Assembly: GCF_004011695.2 (NCBI RefSeq)
Contig: NC_082421.1
Coordinates: 1,184,501-1,248,500 of the forward strand
Source: Ascochyta rabiei
Lineage: Eukaryota > Ascomycota > Dothideomycetes > Pleosporales > Didymellaceae
Reading direction: 5' to 3'
Length of the DNA: 64,000 nt
Shown: piece after piece, positions 56,464-64,000 of the stretch
Layout of the letters: every line of letters begins with the position of its first letter
Position numbering within the stretch: the first letter of the stretch is position 1
Notes under the pieces: generated by a model
What the model was told of the DNA's origin: nothing
Seen by the model: the letters and a program-made list of their open reading frames with translations, nothing else
Database searches by the model: none
Translations under genes and position numbers: made by a program

Positions 56464-58272
56464 ATGGACGCAGCGGCGGGCTCCAAGGCGGCCTCGCTGG
56501 CCTCGGCCAAGGTGGTCAAGAATGCAAAGGGCAACATTGTGCCGAGCAGTCAGATGGCGCATATCGTGTACGGCTGTGGTACGTGGTTCTCGAGCCTAGG
56601 AGGCGCTCCGGCTGATCACGGCGTGCAGAACACATGGGCGAGATGTTCGAGAATGCGCGCAAGCAGACCCTCCAGCACTACCGATCGATCCTCCAGCTCA
56701 TTCACGAGAAACCGAGCGTAATAGCGCAGACCTACGTCGACTCGAACAGCCAGCCCGTCGTGTCCCTCCGTCCGCTCTACCTGTGCCTGCAGTGTCCCAA
56801 CATCCTGACCGAGGAACAACGCGACCAGCACTTCGACACCAAGAGCCACTGCTTCTGTGGGTCATGCAAGGGTACGCACTTGAGCGCTCAGGCTGACAGT
56901 GCATAGCGGTCGAGTCTCGAGACGGAAACGTATACTGTGGGAATTGCCAGGACTTCATCTACGATCCTGAGCTGGAGATGCGAAGGCTACTGAAAGGTCA
57001 GCACGCGCACTTGGCCTGCCTACCACGACCATGCCACTGACAGGATGCAGGGAAGAAGCGAAAATACGACGACGCTCTGACAACCGACGACGACAAGCTC
57101 ATTGTTACCAACTCTACCTTCCTCCCCTGCCGAGCGACTGGCCTGCGCGGGCTCTACAATATGGGGCAGACGTGCTTCATGAGCGTCATATTACAGACCA
57201 TCGTGCACAACCCCTTCATACGGAACTTCTTTCTCTCCGAAGGGCACAAGACGACCGATTGTGAGAGGGAGTCGTGCGTGAGCTGTGCGCTGGATGAGAT
57301 GATTGTCGAGTTCCACTCTGCTGAGAAAACGGAGGGATACGGTGCCGTCAGCATGCTTATGGGCAGCTGGCTAGCAGGAGAGGTAGGCTCGAATTTCAGG
57401 CGTCTCAGAATGGTGCTCTACTAACCCGTGTCCCCAGGCGCTCGCTGGCTACCAGCAGCAGGATGCGCACGAGTACATGCAATTCTTCCTGAACACGCTA
57501 CATCTGACCAACGGTGGTACGGCGGACTCGGAAGATTGCAAGTGTGTCGTGCATCGAACGTTCTACGGAAAGCTCTCGAGTACCGTCACATGCGACAAAT
57601 GCCACAACACCACGACCGCACTCGACCCATACATGGATCTTAGTTTAGACATACGGAACCAGGGCAAAAGGCGCAAGCTCAACGCCAAAGATGGTGAAGA
57701 TTCGAGGCTAGATCTCCGAGATTGTCTCGAGCGCTTCACGGCTAGGGAGAAGCTGGAATCCGCTCAGTACACGTGCAGAAACTGCGACAGCCCACAGAAC
57801 GCCATCAAGCAGCTGAGCATCAAGCGACTGCCTCCGGTCCTGTCGATACATCTCAAGGTACGTGTTCCTCACGCACACTAGCACGCCCCCTCCTAACATC
57901 TCCACCTCCCAGCGGTTCGAGCACTCCAAAGCGCAATCCTCCAAAATCGAAACCAAAGTCAACATCCCCATGAAGCTGGATTTGTACCCGTACACGACGC
58001 TGCAAAAAGAGCACACCAAAGCCGCCAAAGCATCCGGCTCGCCAAACACAAACTACAACGTGAACACGCCCGCAAACAGCCTCACGTACGAGCTGTCCTC
58101 GGTCATAGTACACAAAGGCAAGATCGACTCTGGGCACTACGTCAGCTATTCGAGAGAAGGAAACGACTGGTTTGCGTTTGATGACAGCAAGGTCGTGCTC
58201 GCGGATGAAGCAGAGGTGCTGAATGCCGAGGCGTATATCGTGACATACATGGTCAGTTCCCTGGACGTTTGA
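56464..58272 (+). CDS. UBP8: SAGA deubiquitinase Ubp8
   Basis: Six exons: 56464-56578, 56629-56856, 56907-56996, 57051-57382, 57438-57857 and 57913-58272, giving 514 residues; introns are 50-55 bp. The N-terminal ZnF-UBP domain (about 40-140) has LCLQCPN, DTKSHCFSVESRDGNVYCGNCQ and IYDPEL. The USP domain has GLYNMGQTCFMS with catalytic Cys186, AYQQQDAHEYMQFFLN-like QQQDAHEYMQF, two Cys-X2-Cys zinc pairs (CDKCHN, CRNCDS) and SGHYVSYSR with His470. The usual Cys-box NLGNTCFMN is here NMGQTCFMS. Ubp8 removes ubiquitin from histone H2B in the SAGA module. An alternative donor at 56872 also keeps the frame (see findings). Convergent with OLE1. Confidence 0.94.
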
Positions 58273-58693
58273 GCGCGCGGAGTCTTGAAAGTGGTTCGGT
58301 TATGCGATTCCATGCGTTGCTGTACAGGCGTATGTTGTAGAGGTCGCGAAGAATGTCTGTCTCGCTGTTGTTCTAAATTGTCGCGGGGTTCTGCATCATG
58401 GGCGTTGGGTTTGCGCATTCGCATTCACATTCACATTCACATTCGCATTCGCATTGGCATTCGCATTCGATTCGGACATACCCTTTCTGTCGCGTTGGCA
58501 GAGGAGCATGGTGTTTGATGTTGGTCGAAAGTCGCTCGAGTCTGTACAAACTTGACGTGCTCAGCATCTGATTTGACGGTGTCGTCTGGTGACTGTAAGT
58601 GCCAGCCTCATCACACAATGCCTCTCCTACACATCCACAAAGCCAGTAGCAGAATTCTTCCACAAAATCAAACGCCTCGAATTCATCTACAGA
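58273..58693. other. Convergent spacer between UBP8 and the desaturase gene
   Basis: Contains an imperfect hexamer repeat (ATTCGC/ATTCAC) at 58414-58474. No gene is supported. Confidence 0.6.
58414..58474 (+). repeat. 6-bp microsatellite (ATTCGC/ATTCAC)
   Basis: About ten hexamers alternating CGCATT and CACATT in the UBP8/OLE1 convergent spacer. Confidence 0.93.
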
Positions 58694-59149
58694 CTACGCA
58701 GCCAAAGCAGCCGCAACTGGCTCCCCAACCCTAGTCATCTGTTCACCAGCCCTCACAACCACAAACCCCTTGCTGTCCTTCTCCAATCGACTCCTACCGC
58801 TCTTCCACACCTCCACCTCCTGCCCGCCCCGGAGGATCCCGACGCGCATAGTCGAGAGCAAATTGTGCGCCGCGTTGCTGTGCTCGTACACGCCGCCGTT
58901 GAACAGCGCCGTCGCGTCTCTGCCAACCGCGCTCGCCACCAGCGCCTTGCCACCGGGATGATCGGCGATGAAGCTCTGCACATCGTGGATCACGCCGGCT
59001 ACAGCGACCAGACTGGCGCCCTGCGCACACCGCGTCTTGAACTCGTCCCAGGCGACGACAGGGAGCTGGGCGAGCGGAGCGCCCCAGTCGAGGGTCGCGC
59101 GCTTGCGGTCCAGCGCCTTCTGCTGCTGCTGCAGCCTGCCCTTGTCGAT
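58694..59149 (-). pseudogene. Cytochrome b5 domain of the OLE1-type desaturase, behind an in-frame stop
   Basis: This 151-codon stretch continues the desaturase frame directly after the TAA at 59150-59152, with no other stop until 58694. It starts IDKGRLQQQQKALDRKRATLDWG, the linker normally found between the two domains, and continues with a cytochrome b5 domain: VIHDVQSFIADHPGGKALV with the first heme His (HPGG), and YEHSNAAHNLLSTMRVG with the second His region. It has no good start codon of its own; the first ATG lies inside the b5 fold. In fungal Ole1 this domain passes electrons to the di-iron centre. It looks undamaged except for the stop in front of it. Confidence 0.75.
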
Positions 59150-60097
59150 TTAGTTCGCGCGGAACGTCTTGAGGTCGTAGGCCAAGGGGGTGGCGACAAG
59201 CGGGATGCGGAGCTGGGAGAAGGCGAAGATGAGCCACTTTGTCGGGTCCCACTGGTACCAGATGATGGCGTTGCGGTAGTCGCTCGGGAACTCGTGGTGG
59301 AAGTTGTGGTAGCCTTCGCCCATGGTGACGAGCGCGGTGAGGACGTGATCGCGCGGCGAGCGGCGGTCGTCGAAGGGCTGCTCGCCGATCCAGTGTGCGA
59401 GGCTGTTGACACAGAAGGTCGCTTGCTGGACAAAGCATGCGCGCACGATGCCTGCGTATACAAGCCCGCCCCACCAGTCTCCCCATCCCAGGCCGGCAAC
59501 GAGGCAGGGAAACACCCATGCTGTGAAGAGGAGGCATTTGCCGTAGTGCTTGTGCTGCCAGACCACGACCCAGTCCGAGTCTAAATCTGAGACGTCGGTG
59601 CGTCCTTTGACTTTGGGGTCGTTGTTCAGCACCATCCACCCAATGTGGCTGAAGATGAGGCCGCGCATGACGGAATAGGGATCTTTCATAGTGTCGGTCC
59701 AGCGGTGGTGGGCACGGTGGTTCGCGCTCCACCACCGGATGCTGCCCTGGATAGCGCCAGCGCCGACGAAGGCGAGGAAGAGACGGAGAGGGAGACGTGC
59801 AGAGTAGCAGCGGTGCGACCACAGACGGTGATAGCCTCCTGTGATACCAAAGCCAGTGCAGACGTAGTAGATGATGCTCCAGACGAGTGTTGCGCCGCGG
59901 AGGGGCGTGTGCTTGGCGAGATAGAGGCCGTAGATAGGGATGAGGACGACGAGGGTCGTATTGAGCCAGTTGATCTTCTTGTACCAGTTGCGGAACGTTA
60001 CATCCTGGTATTGAATATGTGTCGCCTTCTGAGCAGATGTAGCTGCAAGTGTGCTTGCTGGGGTGAACAAGCTTGGTCTAGGAGCAGGTTCAGCCAT
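59150..60097 (-). CDS. OLE1: Delta-9 (stearoyl-CoA) fatty-acid desaturase, ended by TAA before its b5 domain
   Basis: Single-exon frame from the ATG at 60097 ([20 protein letters not shown]); an upstream in-frame ATG at 60151 adds 18 residues but MAEPAP fits better. The 315 residues contain all desaturase landmarks: membrane segments ([48 protein letters not shown]), His boxes HRLWSH (90-95), HRAHH (127-131) and HNFHH (about 265), and the [16 protein letters not shown] block. The protein makes palmitoleic and oleic acid in the endoplasmic reticulum. Family members of about 450-500 residues carry a fused C-terminal cytochrome b5; here a TAA follows LKTFRAN where Glu is expected (FRANE-I), separating the two parts. 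Confidence 0.92.
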   Translation of the reverse strand: MAEPAPRPSLFTPASTLAATSAQKATHIQYQDVTFRNWYKKINWLNTTLVVLIPIYGLYLAKHTPLRGATLVWSIIYYVCTGFGITGGYHRLWSHRCYSARLPLRLFLAFVGAGAIQGSIRWWSANHRAHHRWTDTMKDPYSVMRGLIFSHIGWMVLNNDPKVKGRTDVSDLDSDWVVVWQHKHYGKCLLFTAWVFPCLVAGLGWGDWWGGLVYAGIVRACFVQQATFCVNSLAHWIGEQPFDDRRSPRDHVLTALVTMGEGYHNFHHEFPSDYRNAIIWYQWDPTKWLIFAFSQLRIPLVATPLAYDLKTFRAN

Positions 60098-60360
60098 GGA
60101 AGAAGAATAGCTCGAAAGAGAGGCAAAGACAAGATAGTAGCGAGAATTCAACTGGTCAGCGGTCTCCTATATGTACCAGCCTTCGTGGAAAGTCGGGCTC
60201 GTCAGATGCCGTCCCTCCACGAAACGTGGATGTCATGTCGGTCACAAGGCTATACACACGTCTGTGTCCCATCAGTGTTGATTGTCTAGTACGCGATCCC
60301 CGACTTGAATTCGTTGATCATGCAGTGGTGGAGTGAGATCCGTCCAGATTGAGGCCCCAC
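60098..60360. promoter_or_regulatory. Probable promoter and leader of the desaturase gene
   Basis: The last balanced-composition sequence before the AT-rich right island. The distance from the start codon to the island is only about 260 bp, so the promoter is either short or extends into decayed transposon sequence. No specific binding site is claimed. Confidence 0.4.
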
Positions 60361-62005
60361 AACTGGCCCTTTAGGGTGTACTAAGATCGGCCCCTAGTGT
60401 TCGGCCACCCCTAGTGTTCGTGTTAGGACTTCTGCTAAGGTAAGATGGTAACCTACTAGTATGTGTCACAACTTACTAGTAGATTCTATCAACCTTAGTA
60501 GAACTTTCCTTTACTTGCCTTTACTTTTACTTATAGAGAGTATAAGCCTTACTACTATAGGTAGGTTTCTCTCTCTGCCCTCTTATAGCTTACAGTCTGC
60601 TATTCTATTTACTCTTCCTTTAAATCTATTAGTTTACTAGATTGCTACTTTTAGGCTTGTAAAGTCCGCCTTATATAATAGCAGTCCTAATAGCTAAAAG
60701 AAATTAGCTTTCTTTTAGAGTTAACACAATAAAGCAAAATTTAGATATAGGGCCCTATATACTAAAAAAACATTAGAATCTATCTTAACCTAGCTAAGAT
60801 ATACTATCCTCAGCTTTCTAGAGCCTTTAGGCGTCTAGTTGCTGCATACTGCCTAGTTATCTAACCTATTCTATTATAAAAAAATTTAGATTAGTAGAGT
60901 ATAGACTACCTCTATAATAAACTATCTTATCTTATCTTATCTTAAAGGATCTTATCTAAAAGAACGCAAAAACTAATAAAATAACCTATCTCTACTAGAT
61001 AGCAATAAGCCTTTCCTTAGCTTTCTGCTTTTAACCCCTTTTTTTTACTCCTAGAGGTCTACTAGTTAGGCTAGGAAGAATAGAATAAAGGCAAGATTAG
61101 TAAAGCTAAGACTGCCTTTTTCCTTGTTTTTTAGCCCTAAAAAGCAGACAGAGACTAGGTACCTCTGCCTGTGCAAAAATAAGCTCTCTTTTAGTTATTT
61201 ATTATTTCTTTATAAAAGAGAAGGAATCCCTACCTAGGACTAGAACCCTAGAACTATAGAATTAGAACTACTATATAATAGAGAGCGCCCTCTAAATATA
61301 GAGATAATAGAAATAAGCTCTCTAAGCTCCCTAATACCTCTAGGAGAGATATACTAGCCTATACCTACCTCTAGACCTCTATCTATACTCTTATTACTAA
61401 CACCCCTTTAGTAATTATTATAATCTACAGAATATAGAAAGGATGTAAGCTAATTATAGTGTATAGGGTATAAAATTTTTATTTAGCATAAGCAAACATA
61501 ACAGCGTTAGCACTTAGTAAGGGGCTAAGGATTACGTAATATAATTAGGCTTAGCATAATTAGTACAATTAATAATTAGTACAATTTATAATTAATACAA
61601 TTAAAAATTAGTGTAATTAGTAATTAGTGTAATTAGAGAATTCTTAATAATAATTAGTCTATATTACTACTACTATTATTAAAGTATATAGTTAGTAGGA
61701 ACATAACCCTTATAGTTTGTGTTTAACCTTATTAATTAAGTTTATCTTTAGAATCTTAACCTATACTTAAACTAGATAGTCTACTCTATACGATTTAGTA
61801 CACCCTATCTTTATAAGCTTTACTTAGTTAATAACCCTAACTAATCTACTAGTACTTATCCCTAAGAACTAATAGAATTAGTGCTTATAGTCTTTAACTA
61901 AAGTATAACTTTAATATTTTAAACACCCCTAAGATAAGTACTATTAGATCCTATGCTACCCCTAGTAACTCTATATCTAGTAATATTAATATAGATATAA
62001 CTGTT
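60361..62005. mobile_element. AT-rich decayed repeat island, family unclear
   Basis: Very AT-rich, full of TAG, TAA and CTA, with no open frame. A TTATC run lies at about 60925-60955. At 61215-61275 there is a weak match, on the minus strand, to the 3' half of a tRNA (anticodon-like and T-arm-like blocks), probably chance or a decayed SINE. The composition fits RIP-mutated transposons, but no family can be named. Confidence 0.6.
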
Positions 62006-63756
62006 AACGTACTCTATTAGTAAGCGGATTAAACAGGTAAGTAGATTACTCTGCTAAGACTACACTAAACCTCTACCTTACTACGTAATACCTTAACAAC
62101 AACATTAATCTACGCCCTTAAGAGAAGCTATAATACAGCTTGTGCTCTAGGTAATTAAATAAGACGTAATACTTACCCTATAATACGCTGTAGCTATATA
62201 TAACACACCTTATAGTATACTATATACTTAATAAACAGAACAACCTATATAAGCTAATTATACGCTAGTTTAACAGATTATAGACTAGACTAAAGAGGAC
62301 GTAATTACTAAGTATATCCTTAAGCTAGATGCATAAGGATTTACCTCTTAGCTGGCTGCTATAGCTAATATAGCTAATTCTTTGCGTACTAAGCGTAATA
62401 TAGGCTATATTAGCATAAACTAGCCTAACATGTTTATTAAGCGCTACTCTAACCTTAAAGTAAGGTTTAATTGTAAGTACAACTATAAGAGAGCCCTCTA
62501 TAGGGATCTAGAGATTATTAGGGGCTAGTTTAGGCTTATAGCAAATGTTAAAGCTAAGTATAGTATCTAGAATAATAACACGTATAACTTTAATAAGATA
62601 GGCTTTATAATAGGCTAGATATTAACAGAAGCAGTTATTATAGGCTTAGAGTGTTAAGAACAGCTAAAGGCAGTGTAGTAGGGTAATTAAGAGTAGATAA
62701 TAGTTATATAGGGCATTAATAGCATAGAGTAGGCTATTCTACCCTTTATTATCTTTAAAGGCTGTAACTACCTCTCTACCTAGTATAAAGAGGACAATCT
62801 GCCCTATAACTAGGTTATTAGAGTCTCTAAGAACAGATAGACTACTAATAAGCTTAGTCTAGACTAGTTAAAGCACTTTAATGCCTATATAAAGACGCGC
62901 ACCTAAGAAGTGTACTAGCTACTCCTTATTAATAGCTATAAGAGCTATAACTCCCTTAACTTCTAATAATACTATAAGAAAGTAAAGATTATTACACTAT
63001 ATATACCTCTATACTTATCTTACCTCTTATAACTACTAAATATAGGTTATTTTACCTCTCTAAAGAAGGTATATAGGCGCTAAGCTAAGAATCTTATACA
63101 TAACTACATTACTTATATTACTAAAACTAAGTTCCTACTATACTTTATAGACGCCTATAAGGAGACATTTACTTCTAGTAATATCTAAGGAGGCTTCTAA
63201 GGCGCTAGAATAGTCCCTCTTAACCTAGAACGGGTTATAATAGGTCTTAATGTCTGCCTACGTACTCTACTGCTACCTACTATAGAAGATAAGCCCTAGC
63301 AGTCCTAAACCCTAAGCACTACCCTGCAATTAGGGTCGCAATTAACGCTAGTTTAAGAGAGGATTTAAAGGCATACAAGCAGCTTACTAACTTTAATAGT
63401 TAAGGCCTTTAAAAAGCTTACTAAAGGCGCAGCTATAGTAGCGCATAAGCTAGTGTTAGCTTAAAGGGAGATTACTAGGCTTTAAGCAGTAAATAAGGCT
63501 GCTACGCAACGTAAATTGTATAAAAGAAAGCAATTACAGCAGAAGAGAGTCCTAACAGCTAAGGAAGGCCTTTAATTAACTACTCTAACTAAGTTTAGGG
63601 CGTATAGTAATAGTAAGAAGGTAAAGAAGTAAGTACGCGCTAAAGGAGGGGAAGTAACCTAAAGACGCTGTATAAAGTGCTATAACGTTAGATATAACTT
63701 ACGTATATATAAGAAGGCTATAGAAGATGTTTCTAAATAATATTATATAACGTACC
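62006..63756 (+). mobile_element. RIP-decayed pogo/Fot1-like transposon, right copy
   Basis: Starts at an ACGTACTCTATTAG terminal-repeat-like tip (62006-62040). The decayed frame shows a pogo-type transposase: YNFNK-GFIIG (first Asp region), DNLPYN-VIRVSKNR, LLLINSYKS (second Asp region, now Asn), YFTPLKKVYRR after an LLNIG (third region), and near 63660-63740 a zinc-knuckle-like end (CIKCYNVRYNLRIYKK). Stop codons sit where Gln or Trp is expected (for example VIR preceded by YN-stop), the RIP pattern. The element ends without its own 3' terminal repeat because another copy begins at 63757. Confidence 0.82.
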
Positions 63757-64000
63757 CTACGGGCAAGCCGCTTAACAGGCGAGCCGCTCACTTTTGCTAA
63801 GCCCCTACCAAACTCCACCCTATTATGGCCCAAAACAACCTAGTTTAGTGCTGTAAAGTGCAGTATGGCCTGTAATACTATTTAGAAACTACTTCTACCT
63901 TTTTCTAACACGTTTGCGCGTTGTGTCCTGTCTAATTGCACTGTCTACAGCGTCTTTAGAAGGGCTTACCTCCTTTAGCGCGCACCTGCTTCTTTGCCTT
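63757..64000 (-). mobile_element. Second transposon copy, minus strand, 3' end only (cut by window edge)
   Basis: Begins with the tip AACGTACCCTACGGGCAAGC, containing two similar blocks (GGGCAAGCCGCTTA and AGGCGAGCCGCTCA). The reverse complement of 63900-64000 matches the 3' coding part of the copy to its left, including the CRQC and TGHNAQTC zinc-knuckle pattern. So two copies lie tail to tail, and the left one is cut at the junction. It is less mutated in its terminal repeat than the neighbour. Confidence 0.7.

Noticed and set aside
58589..59584. 331-codon plus-strand frame
   Set aside because: It is antisense to the desaturase/b5 gene and lacks any domain pattern.
61215..61275. tRNA-like half structure on the minus strand
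   Set aside because: Only a T-arm-like block and a weak anticodon-arm-like block are visible; no full cloverleaf forms.

Overview
The window is nuclear DNA of a filamentous ascomycete (Pezizomycotina; Dothideomycetes is a guess from overall protein flavour, not shown). The evidence is dense genes with short GT-AG introns (mostly 46-81 bp) and CTRAY-type branch points, fungal versions of eukaryotic housekeeping proteins, tRNA genes of eukaryotic type, and AT-rich flanks that look mutated by repeat-induced point mutation (RIP).

Layout. Bases 1-2040 and about 60360-64000 are AT-rich, gene-free islands made of decayed transposons. A pogo/Fot1-like copy at 1-1333 (minus) is the inverted counterpart, with the same length, of 62006-63338 (plus), so the gene-rich middle of about 60 kb lies between inverted repeats. 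The middle carries, in order: an abnormal-spindle/Sha1-like protein, a Bsd2/Ndfip-type Rsp5 adaptor, a Cbp6/UQCC2-type complex III assembly factor, a beta-propeller protein (perhaps Nup37), APC1, UTP22, protein-L-isoaspartate methyltransferase, tRNA-Lys(CUU), cytosolic serine hydroxymethyltransferase, FIG1, xanthine dioxygenase, a possible small orphan, a heme-thiolate peroxidase, TMA16, EXO1, GUP1, ARP4, proteasome beta2 (PUP1), NUP159, a secreted type-B carboxylesterase, a small mitochondrial LEA/CsbD-like protein, tRNA-Ser(CGA) with an intron, UBP8, and an OLE1-type delta-9 desaturase.

Architecture. Six neighbouring pairs are divergent and share short promoters (BSD2/CBP6, beta-propeller/APC1, UTP22/PCM, TMA16/EXO1, GUP1/ARP4, PUP1/NUP159). 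Several convergent spacers hold tandem repeats or AT-rich relics (CBP6/beta-propeller, EXO1/GUP1, ARP4/PUP1, and downstream of NUP159). Functions are mostly core: cell cycle (APC1, EXO1, spindle protein), chromatin (ARP4 of NuA4/SWR1/INO80, UBP8 of SAGA), ribosome biogenesis (UTP22, TMA16), nuclear pore (NUP159, possibly Nup37), proteostasis (PUP1, Bsd2) and lipids (OLE1, GUP1). I see no secondary-metabolite cluster and no prokaryotic-type defence system.

Most unusual: the OLE1-type gene has an in-frame TAA exactly between the desaturase and its cytochrome b5 domain, both otherwise intact; NUP159 needs two single-base frame corrections; one Bsd2 intron splits the PPxY motif; and the two ends are matching inverted transposon relics. 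I found no clearly new biological system.
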